Assembly (NCBI RefSeq): GCF_040954835.1
Contig: NC_090703.1
Location: 6,443,001 to 6,507,000, forward strand
Length of the DNA: 64,000 nt
DNA from: Lepisosteus oculatus
Taxonomy: Eukaryota; Chordata; Actinopteri; Semionotiformes; Lepisosteidae
Direction of reading: 5' to 3'
Both the position numbers and the translations under genes were made by a program. Under the pieces are notes generated by a model that was not told the DNA's origin, ran no database searches, and saw only the letters and a program-made list of their open reading frames with translations. Shown in pieces: positions 22,332-33,212 of this stretch (position 1 is the stretch's first letter; every line of letters starts with the position of its first letter).

Positions 22332-23120
22332 TCTGTGAGACTCGGAGAGACAAAGAGAGACAGACAGGGCTTCCAAGGACAGAGAGTCTTGTGGCCAGGG
22401 GGGAGGTGTGTGTGTGGTGGTGGGGGGGGGGGGCAGATAATTCTGATCCAAACAACAGTGTTCCTCTGTGGCCACTTACTAATTCATGGCTCACTACAAA
22501 ACCGTGCACTCTACAAATGCAGATAACTCCCTCCAGGGGCAGTGTAACTAGTCGCTAGCTCATCACCCCCATGCTCGTCTGTAGGAACTACTCGTGCTGC
22601 AGATCCTTATTGTTCCTAATACAGCAGTGCTCAGTCCTTTTACAGTTTGTGCTAACCTACAGTTACACACGCTCTGACAGGTAATGCAGCTTGATTTTAA
22701 TTGTTTCCCCCATTGGGATGAACCGAAACTGAAATCTTGTTTCATTACTCGTCAGTGTGTGTTATTGTGATTGACCCCATCGAGGGAAAGACAGAAACAG
22801 GCAGCTGTGCATCTTGTTGTTTCTCCCCTTTCTTATTTTTCTGATTGTACCTTTTTTATTCTTCATGTTTGGCTTCTTTTCCTTGCTTTGTCTATCGGTT
22901 ACGGCTGTATATTTTGTATTTGGTTCTGACATTTTTTAAGTTGATCTGGTCGAACCCTGGTTTCGGGTGGGGGGAGGGGGGTGTCGAGGGGATTTGTGCC
23001 TTGGAAACTTTGTTGGGTTGTTTATTTGGTAAAACTTCAATAAGACGATTTGAACTAGAAAGGCAGAGGTAGGCACAGCACAGAGGGGGATGATGGATTC
23101 CTTTCTGGAACCCTGAGAAT

Positions 23121-23322
23121 CACAATATCACCACATCAACATCACACATCACAGTGTCACAACATCGCAGAGTCACAATGTTTCAATATCACAGCATCTC
23201 AATGTAACAGTGTCACAATGTCACAGTGTCACGATGTCACAATATCACAGCATCTCAATGTAACAGTGTCACAATATCACAGCATCTCAATGTAACAGTG
23301 TCACAATGTCACAATGTTACAG
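23121..23322. repeat. Minisatellite of TCACAATGT-like 9-mers
   Basis: Imperfect units of about 9 bp (TCACAATGT, TCACAATAT, TCACAGTGT, TAACAGTGT) follow each other for about 200 bp. A higher-order block ATCACAGCATCTCAATGTAA recurs three times. It is non-coding. Confidence 0.9.
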
Positions 23323-24049
23323 CTAGAATACTGAGGTGAAGCAAGACTGATCAAGTCTCAAACTTGTCAGAAACAGGAAGATTTTCTGAAAAAAAACCCA
23401 CTATGAGCTAAGTTGCATCGCACCCAGTACATAGTGGGTCATATAATCCAGTTCAAAGTCTGACTATTTTCCTCTACTAACCTGAACAACAAAAAAACTC
23501 TCCTTGTCCAGGTCAGCTCCTCCTGTGTATTTAATGAGGGACCAGCCATCAACACTGTCTCATCACAGAGGAGCTCTGCGGTGTACGCCTACTGGCGCTG
23601 ACCGAGGAGACAGAGGAGCAGGAACAGAGATCCTCAGAAATACTGGATCTGGACAAGCACAGAGAAAGCTGCCACAAAACTGCGTGCAAACAGAGTATTC
23701 GTCTGTACGCACAGCTGGTTGTATGGAAGGAACTTAGTCTAATTCAACTGCAAGAACAATATGAATATTGTGAATTAGACAAGGCCAGGGCAGTGAACAG
23801 TGTATCGAATAATGCAAAAGGGGCTTAATGCTTTTTTGAGGCTCCCTTCTGCCCTAAGGTAAATTCGCTTACTTCCGATTAGCAGGGGAGTGTAAAGCAA
23901 AGGTTACCTACATTTTAATCAGAAGTCAAAGAAGAAGTAAAAGAATGACAACAACCGAGTTCATGCTGATGAGTTCCTTAGCCCCCCCAAAAAAATATTT
24001 TCATAGTTTTGTACATTTACCGCAGTTATAAAGCAAGTTATAAGGCTGC

Positions 24050-24370
24050 ACGACTCATCTCTCCAGACCTCAAAGAGTCTTCTCCCTTCCCATCTCTCGG
24101 CGGGAGACGGAGAGGAGCGCTCGGGCGAACGTGTTCAATGGCGCTGCACAGTCAATCGGGGTGCAACGCCCATCGCCGTCGCAAGGTGGTGCTGCGGAGG
24201 GGACGGTGAGCCGACGTGACACCAGTGTTCGGGGTTGCTCAACCTGTCGGCGCCGGCCACCGTCGGGGATATAAAAAGTAACCGGGGGACGTCACAGACG
24301 AGACTTGTCCCGTGTTGGAGCGAGTCTGCACCCCGGCCTGGCAACAAAGGGACTTTGCTCACACGTTAAA
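24050..24370. promoter_or_regulatory. Unassigned CpG-rich block with TATA box
   Basis: A CpG-rich stretch (GGCGGGAGACGG, CATCGCCGTCGC, GTCGGCGCCGGCCACCGTCG) leads into TATAAAAA at 24270-24277. A CRE-like GGACGTCAC lies at 24288-24296, about where transcription would start. The order is promoter-like on the plus strand, but no open frame downstream resembles a gene. It may start a non-coding RNA, or it may be the promoter of an old insertion. Confidence 0.4.
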
Positions 24371-25381
24371 AAGCTCTTTTGGACGTCTGTCGGTACACGT
24401 TACGCGCACTAGATGACATCTAATTTTTTTTAAAACACGCGTTTATTTAGTAAATGTTTTGCGAGCGTCTCGTTGTTGGTAGCGCGTTGCTCACGGGGAA
24501 GGGATGCTGGGAAAAAGACAAACAGCAACTGCCGAGTTATGGAGGAGACGATTTAGAACTTAAATAGTAAAATTTGTAAAAACATGTGAAATTCTCAGTG
24601 AACCCTGCCCGAAACAATCCGTCCCCTATTGTGTATTGAGCCCGTAATCTTTGGCTCAGAGAGGGCCTTAGGTCGTTTCATGGGGTCATAAGCGACTATC
24701 AAACTACCAAACTATCTGCAGGGATGTAGGGAGAAGGCCCATCGCACAGCACAGGTTCCCAGTGCGCCCAGTTAAAACCCACAGCACGACCTGATGCCCG
24801 TGTCTTGTATTTGTAGACACGATGGCCTAGTGTTAAGCAACGGCATTTGTATGCTTTATTTAAAAAAAAACCCATCGATATTGGTCTTTTAAATGCAGCA
24901 AATCCTCATTGATGACCTGGGATCACAGCCCCTACTTGTACCTTTTTAGGTCTTTACTGCTCACTAATAAAACATCTTAGGCCATTTTTGAATGTTGTTA
25001 TCTTTTTTTGGAGGGGGGTGGGGGCAAAGTTATGGCTGCAGTCGGTGTTTTTTTTCCCCCACTTTAAATGGGGCAACAAGAAGCGATCGTGTTTCAGATG
25101 CAGTGGTGCTCCTGTGGCCGGGGGAAGGGGTGAACGATGGCCCAAGCTGGAAGCCATGTTTCTCCAGACCCGAGACACCACGCCCATGCTCTCGAGACCC
25201 GCATTAGCGTCACCTGCCCACCACCCCCCAGCCTCCCTCCCCTTCTCTCTCTCCACAGCCCTGCGCGGCCACTGGCTGTGAGGACGAGTCGTGCAGCCGT
25301 TTAGCTTCCCAAAGTCAGCGCCGGTGTCCACCCCGTACGGTGAGCACTTTCACAAATCTCCATGGGGACCGAGACAACCAG

Positions 25382-25405
25382 CTGGCCTGGCCTGGCCTGG
25401 CCTGG
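25382..25405. repeat. (CTGGC)n short tandem repeat
   Basis: Almost five pentamer units in an otherwise non-repetitive GC-rich stretch. Confidence 0.9.
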
Positions 25406-26489
25406 TGTGAGCCCTCATCTCCACATCTGTTTCTTTTTCCAGACAACCGTATCTCAGAGCACAAGGGGAAATGTCACGGGATCACTGTCACAACAGGCCT
25501 GCAAAAGAAATATGTTGATTAGTTGATTTTTTTTAATTTACAGAAAAACACAACTGTTGCATAGGCTCCAGGCAAGCTTGACCCAGTTTCTTATTGGGCA
25601 GTAAAATAATGGATAGCCGAGGAGGTAGCAAAATGGACTCTGCCACTGCTGATGTATCTGAGACCAGAGTGGATTGAAAACAGCCTGACAACACACCTCC
25701 TATGTCTCCGGTGCCGAAGTCTGAACTATCTGTTTACTGCATTGGGTTGGTTTGCTTTTCCAGACCATTGTTTGAGGGTTTCTTTTTGTGTGTGTGTGGT
25801 TGAAAACATTTCCTCTTCTTGTCACAGTGCTGGTCAGGGAAAAAAATTTTTTTTTTACAATGACCATTAGTCTACAACATCATCTCAATTCTCAACCTCA
25901 TATTTAAAACAAATCTTTCGAAACATACATTTACTCTTTCAAAGTATACAGATATACTTCCTAAATAAAGAAGGAATATAGAAGGAAGAGATGGTTTCTG
26001 GCATCATCCACTTAGCTTTCTTTTACCTGAAGTAGAAATGGCACTATTTCAACAAGGTACGCAGTAATATTCACCAAGTTTGAACATTTGATTTAATTTC
26101 AACTATTCTTCAAATATTTCAACATCACTTTGAATAACAGATAATGCTCTCTTTGCTTTCATTGTAACTGATCAGTACATTTGTCCTTACCATTGAAGAA
26201 ATTAAATGCAAACTGAATGCAAATATAACCTCATTCTCTGTTCAACTGAAGGCAGTGACGACATTAGATAACACTGACATCACAGCTCTGTGACTGATAG
26301 AGTTCATAGCTGTTAAAAAATAAGTTTGTTTTTTAGTCACTGAAAGGATTGCGTTCAGTAACTGTGGGAGTTTAAAGGTTGGATTTGTTACAGTATATAT
26401 AAAACTGCTTATAATTTCATTGTTAATTGTTTTTCTATTGCCTTTCTTATAAACTGTCACACTAGATATGCAAATGAAAAAGATTAATG

Positions 26490-26590
26490 GACACATACAT
26501 ATCACACCTGAAGAAGGCTCCACGGCCAAAACGTTGTTTTCTTTCTTCTCATTCTATTGGAATAAACCTATCACTTGTTCCTTTCCATAT
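26490..26590 (+). mobile_element. Penelope-like tail with degenerate hammerhead core
   Basis: The block CACACCTGAAGAAGGCTCC, ACGGCCAAAACGTTG and, later, TGGAATAAACCTATCACTTG is a familiar fish/amphibian repeat end that I associate with Penelope-like elements. CTGAAGA (26508-26514), a GGC/GCC stem and AAAAC (26528-26532) follow the hammerhead ribozyme core order CUGANGA-stem-GAAAC with one G-to-A change. The family assignment is from memory. Confidence 0.45.
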
Positions 26591-26599
26591 ACATACTAA

Positions 26600-29500
26600 C
26601 AAACACACAGCACAGGAGCACAATAGAAAGAGTGGGTGAGGATGGGTGTGGGAGATGACAACGCATGTCCAAAGAAATGCAAATCTGGGAGACGAAAAGC
26701 CCAAGAGATGCCTGAAAGTTTGAAATATGTAAATGAATGAAACTACGAGCAAGTGGGAAAAGAACACCAGATACCGTAGGTCAGGACCACCTCAGCCAAG
26801 CCTCAGAACTGATAGGAAAAGCTTAGAAGTCAGTACCTTCAATGCCACATTTGAGGTACTGTCTGGCTTAGAGTGAAAGACACCAGGTAGGTGAGTTAGC
26901 ATGTCCATCCCAGTTCAATGAGAGCTGCATTCTCTTGTTGGACGTTTAGACGATTTTGTTGTCTGTGGAGACACCCGGGTGTAAAGATAAGGCTGTGCAC
27001 AGCACAAGCCTTAAACCGTATAAGGGTCGCGGCTGTTGTATTGATTATTTGAATGTGTGATTGCTTGTATTGTTTTTTTTTGATGGGTTTTAAGAAAATG
27101 TCCCACCCTCCGGGTCAGTGCAGACAGGATTAATGATAAGCAGCGTGCAGTGAACGGGACACCTAAACAAACTGGGGGAGTATGAGAGGTTCAGCAAATG
27201 GATGACAATGGCAGAACACCTGAGGAAAAATAAATTCAGAGATCTGCTTGAGACTCATTTGGAGGAAAGAATTGTGCCTCCCATCTGTTTAAATATAAAG
27301 CATGGTGGTGATGATAATGATGATGATGAAGAAGAAAAAAGTAAGAGAAATAATATGCTACATTGAACAGGCAGTGTGATAAAACTCTAAAATGTATCAT
27401 TAAAAACGTATGCACCATTGTCACTACATACCACGTAACTGAAGGTTAAATATGATGTACTGTAATTTGATTGATTTCTACAATTTAAAAAAAAAAACCT
27501 TGTTTTCAGGCAGGAAAGTGTCTTGCTGTCCAAGGTTGCTGGGATTGTTCTGTCTCGAGGGACCTTGGGCAGTCTGCAGCGTTCTCTTTTCATGCACTGG
27601 GGCCTTTATTCCACCAGCTTCGGGTGGAGCACTGGAGTGCTGTACCACCGAGACAGACCCTCGCTTGCTCTGTCAGTTTAAAAAGGATGAAAGATTATTA
27701 TGAACTGTAAAAAAAAAGGACGATTCTTTATGTCATTTTGAAAGAATGTGTTGTTGACACTTGTGACCACAAACACCATTTTTTATGAAACAGAGGTAGG
27801 GAGATATTGTTGTGTTACAGTTATTGTGTCTTACGTTATTTAAGGTGATTGGCAATAAGCTACCAAATATTTCCAGCGTACTGGGTTTGTATAAGGAACG
27901 GGCAAACACCCAGACTTGGGGTAGCGTTGTGAGTAAGCGTCATTAGAAAACTGTATACTGGGAAAAAGAGCAACTGCATGTATTTGTGTGAGGTGAAGAC
28001 TATTGCTCTATCAGTGCTGTCTGCTCCTGCACTGTGCTGTAATCCCTTTTTTTCTGTTGTGTTGCTACTGAAAATGAATCATGCACTGCACCAAAAATGT
28101 GTGTGAGTGGTTTTGCCTTTGTTTAAACGGGAATTGCTAAAACAGGTTTAATAAATGTAAGCAGTTAGCCTGGGGCACAGGGAGCACCTATGAGCACCTT
28201 GCTCTGGTCTTTGGAGCCCCTGCTCGTGTTTCAGATTCGTAGTCATGACTTATACCTGCGCAGGACTGGAAGGAAACAAAATGAAAGATTTCAGCAAATA
28301 ATTATGTGCTAAATCAATTTTCAGCATGGTAACATCAGAAGATACCAGAAACTGTTGGTAGTGTTAGGAAAGGTTACTTAAGGAATTACTTCTTTAATTC
28401 AGTAAGAAATTGGGGGAATTTAATTTGGAGCGATAGTGTATATTTTACACAGTGAGTGTATTACTAAAGTAAAAGGATAAATCTTTACTTGCTCCTTTGT
28501 AACTATACACATTATATAGAGATCTTGTAACTGATTACATTAAACTATTTCCACCCACATCATGATCATTTTAAAAAGGAATACCTTGCACAACTAACTC
28601 TAATAAATGGCTCTTAATAAACTATAGTTCATCTTATGTCTGAAACCAAGTCTTATTGTCTTATATTTTCCTAAGCAGTCAGAGCACGCATGCTTTGTTT
28701 TGCTACATCGTCCACACAGATTTGCCTCTGAATGTTTGCATGTGTTAAAGGAACATATTACTGAACAGACTATGGCAATATGTCATTTAAAACCAGTGGA
28801 TTCGTCAACACCTTACATGCCGAAATCCCTCAACTGCTTTAAGTTCAGGCAGCCTTCGTGAAGACAACTCCAAGACCATGGAGCAAAATATCCATTTATT
28901 TTCTGTATATTGTACATATCTTTGGAACTGGAACCTATAATATTGACTGAGATCTTAATTCATATGGGTTTGCTAGTCCTAAGGTAAGTTGGAAATTTCC
29001 CCAGAACCACTTTGTGCACAAGATTAATCCTGCGTTTCTCTGTACTTGATGAAAGAGATGTCCACACTACTTGCTTATACAGTTTGCAGGGATTTGTCAT
29101 ACATTTCAGTGCTTCATGACAGAAAGCTTGGTGTTCCTGAGTCAGTTGTGGCAGCATGCATGTACGGGATGTCACCATAATCGATTATTTAAATAAACAC
29201 ATGCCATAACATTTTCTGTGTTACCAATGAAAAAAAAAATTATTTGTGTCTAATACAGAATCCTAGCTTTTAGTTTTAATTGTCTTGAAAGATTACTTCT
29301 GGGAAATTTTGAAATTGTTGTATTTCTTAAATATAAAAACGCGTTCTTTGTGTAGACACTGTAGTGTTGTAAAACTTCCCTGAATTTAATAATAATCACA
29401 GCCTTAGTTAAGTGCTTAGTGCTGAATTATATTAAAATACCTTATCAGTTTTTAGTAACCAGTTCTAATGTAGGGGTTAAAGAGTACAGTATATTATCAT

Positions 29501-32400
29501 TAGCCTACAACTAAAGTGTGTGTTACTTAACCTCTGACCTGTTTTATTGGAACCGATAGTTTTTTCACTCTCTTTGAAATATGTACTTCAGACATGAGGA
29601 AAGGGCTTAATGTGACAAACGGAAGACATCTCTATACAGAAACCTAGTCTTGGCTAGTCTTGAGAAGGAGGGATGAGATTGCTTGACTTAAACAGTCATA
29701 GACTGCAGACTGTCGTGGCAAAGGTTAGGGGGATAAGTGATGAGGTTAATAAGGTTCTCTTCATGCTCAACACTGGAATGGAAAGATGTACAGGGTAACT
29801 GTCCAGTCTGCACGCAGCAGCCTACTGCAAACCACTTCTCTCACTTGATCAAAGGGATATACTCAAGAGACAAAGTTCTTTGGTTTCCTCCTAGGCTTTT
29901 CACTCAATTATCACTCAGAATGCAGTCAAACAGAGAAACTGAAACAACATTTGTTAGGACATTGTCTAATGTCTAATTTCTTCTGCACCACGTGATGTCT
30001 GAACCTCTGCGATCATTCCTGTGTGTATTAAGCTATAAGACACTGTCATGATTCATGTCAGGTCTGTTCATTGGATCCTGGGAGCCAAGTAAATATTTTT
30101 TTTATTGCAGCGAAGCTCCTCTCTAAGACGGCTTCCAAAAAAAATAATAATCACAGTTTATGCAATCACATTTCACAGGCTATTGCAACTACATGACATA
30201 GTGCAGTAAGTACAGGGACCTACTGAAACGAGGGATAAACCAGAACCCACTGAAGTCAGACATGGGCAGAAGGAGTACTACAACAGACAGAGAGGGAGCT
30301 GGTGAATCGGCTTACCGTACGTGTGATGACAACGTTAATGTGTGTGTGCGTTTTGGGACGAAAGAGGGAGGTCTGTTCCAGCAGCAGTGTTAGGAGGTGC
30401 AAGCGATCGCAGCGGTGAGTGACGTACGAGGACTGAAACGCAGCCCTGCCCCCAGCCTACCTGCACTGACAGAGCACACAGCTTCACCACAGAAGCCTCT
30501 GTTCTGAAGGCTCTCTGTAGCTCACTTCCTCCCGTTTAAGGGGAGCTGTGAGAACAGGCTTCGCCTCCTCAATATAGCAACAAGTTCAGCTCACTCTAGA
30601 GAAGGGATGCTGGATTAACCCCACACATTACAGAAAGAGGTTTTGACCCCCCTTTTTATTTTTTTAGGGCCCTGTGATTTATAGTATTCAGTAGCAGTAG
30701 TACAAAGTTTGTATGGTTCAATTTCTTAGGTCTCATAAACGTGTCTTATTCAAAATTACCAGACTATGGCTAGCCTATGACACTGGATTTTATATGTCCC
30801 CCTCTCCAAAAGTCATAAAAAGACGCTTTTTGCTAAGGTGGGGACTTCTATAAAGTAATCTTAGCCTGGCCTTCCTGGTAAGGCTTTTGGGAAGCTTGGG
30901 TTAAAATTAGAAATTTCCTGCCATCACAAGTGTAAAGTTACTAAACTATTTTCGGTGGAATATTTCTAAAATAAATTATAATTAACTACGATTATGCTGG
31001 TGTAAGTTTGGAAAGCTGATATTGCCTATGCCAACATTGTGGGTATCACGCATGTTTTTTTTTTCACCTGGGATAGCCTCTGCTTATCATCATCACGGGG
31101 GAAAACTATTGTGTGTTTTCTGGTCTATGAAATATCAGCTGGGTGAGAAAGTGCGTTGGATCATCTTTGTTCATGATATGTTTATGTTGTAAAAGACTGT
31201 TAAACGTTTCAGCTGTAAAGATCTACGGCGAACAATCGACTAAAGTTGACAAATTTGATGCTTGCTATGTCTGGATAAAATGCAAACGACCAGCAAGTAG
31301 TGTTTACAAAAAAAAAAACGTAGATGGTATCAAAATTAAAATGAAATAAAGCTGGCAGTGGAAAGCTTTTGAAGAATATCGCTGTCCATAAGTAATGGAC
31401 ATTGAGCCAACTCGGTAAGAGGACGATATAATACCGAACAGTAGCGGGGCAGACTAACGTGACCCCTCCATTGTGTTTCATGCTCTCTTTGAAACAATTG
31501 GTGTCGTTTCAACTCGTAAAATGGTGTCGATTTCATCCCTTCACAACATGTCGTTTGTCGGTGTTTATGTGACGATAAGGGGATCTTCTCGTTTTTGAGC
31601 CGTTTAACTGATTACGTTACAACCTAAACAAGCAGGCGGTTTGAAAGAGTCTGGTAGACAAAACGGGGTTTGTAATCGCAAGAATAAAAATGACAAAAAA
31701 ATGTTTTTTTTTAACATTAACTTCACTGTAAATCACCCAACACCGTATTAATGTAAGGCATGCTAATTTAATTTCGCAGGCAATGAAAAAAATAATGCCT
31801 TTAAATATCTGCAGAAGCAATCTCTTGTTAACCGATTTAAAACGCTGGGATTTGAAAGACCTAGTTGGCGCAGTTGCAAACTGCTATTGGACACCATCAC
31901 GACGTCGTTTGATAATAGGCTGTGGGACAGATGGAGCAGTAGAGCTACTGTAGTCGGTTTTAGGGGATTCTAGTTTGAATCTATTTAATTAGCTAACGAC
32001 TAACGAATAAAAACGAAAGGTGACTACCATGTATACGCAGCTACACAAATACAGCGCCTGGAGCCTCAAGTGCATACTTTAAAAATACCACTCGAGTACT
32101 GGCGACACAAGATTGGGACATTTTGAAAACTTGTTTTTCAAAAAAGGTTTAGAAGAAGTTCAATATACACCTCCCCACTAGGTTTGCATTTTGTGGACGG
32201 TGAAAAGGCTTCAGCAAGTCTATATGTGTACATCATGAAACCTTTGAGGACCACTATATTCTTATACAATTAACACCAGATGTTTTTTGCGGAGCGAGTT
32301 AATTCTATGATCTTTATTTTAAACGAGTCTCATTTAAAAGTCGACAATGACGACTTGACGGTCGAATTCGCATTTTATATTGAGTCAGAGTATAGACAAT
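26600..32400. other. Intergenic sequence upstream of RCOR1
   Basis: Mostly AT-rich, with no convincing coding region and no long repeat that I can name. Simple runs occur (GATGATGATGAAGAAG near 27,310). A moderately CpG-containing patch near 30,340-30,430 (GCAAGCGATCGCAGCGG) may be regulatory. No RNA gene was recognised. Confidence 0.6.
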
Positions 32401-32639
32401 AGGCTACTGTTTGCCAAAAAAAAACGGCATCCAAATATCTAAACACGTTTAATTAACAGATGAAGGGGGAGTAAGAGACATTTAAAAAAAAAAACTCCCG
32501 ACTACTGTCTCATACTGATGGCTCTTGGGCGTTGAATCTCTCCCCCCGTCACCACCACCACAAACCCCACGTACGGGTGCCGGCCCACCTACCCTAACGA
32601 CGGAAGCGTGGAGACCAGAGCAAAGTGACTGACGGGAGA

Positions 32640-33046
32640 GCCAATCGGATCGCAAGTAGTCGCTGAAAAAAGGGATTTCGCCCAATGAGCAGCCAGCGAG
32701 GGCGGTGCCTACAGGATGGTCCGGTTAGGTTGATTAAGTGGCTCAGTCAGGCGGCGTTAGTGGCAGTGCAGAGCGAGGAGCAGAGCTCTTGGTTTGAGAT
32801 GAACCTGGAAAGTTTAAGTCTTTTTCGATGCGGTCTGTTCCAATCAGAAACCTCCGCAGGATATGAAAATTAACATCGAAAGTGCATCTCCGAGCTTCTA
32901 AATAATCAAATCGGCTATCGTTAGAAATAGTCCAAATTGGGAATTAAACTAGGTGGAATTACCGTAACGCTTTTAAGAATTACATCGCCGTATATATTTA
33001 TATACATCTGCATATATTTTTAAATAGGGTTAAAAAAAAAACACAA
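32640..33046 (+). promoter_or_regulatory. RCOR1 promoter and 5' leader (inferred)
   Basis: CCAAT boxes stand at 32641-32645, 32682-32686 and 32840-32847 (CCAATCAG) in a CpG-containing region just upstream of the RCOR1 start. An upstream reading frame of 62 codons (32685-32873) would lie in the leader if transcription starts at the left end. An AT-rich stretch (GTATATATTTATATACATC) lies at 32992-33010. Confidence 0.5.
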
Positions 33047-33212
33047 ATGCCGGCAATGATAGAGAAGGGGTCTTCGGAGGTGTCTGGGAAGAGGAGGGGG
33101 AGAAATTCTGCAGCTAACAATGCCAGCAATAGTAAAAGTTTTGCACCAAACGGGAACAGTAGTAACTCCTGGGAAGAAGGAAGCTCGGGTTCCTCCAGTG
33201 ATGATGAGCACG
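33047..33212 (+). CDS. RCOR1: RCOR1 coding exon 1
   Basis: ATG at 33047 gives [19 protein letters not shown] and runs to SSSDDEH. The donor is CACG|GTAGGT. The start is chosen because the family begins MPAM. If the following intron were retained, the frame would stop at 33229. Confidence 0.93.
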
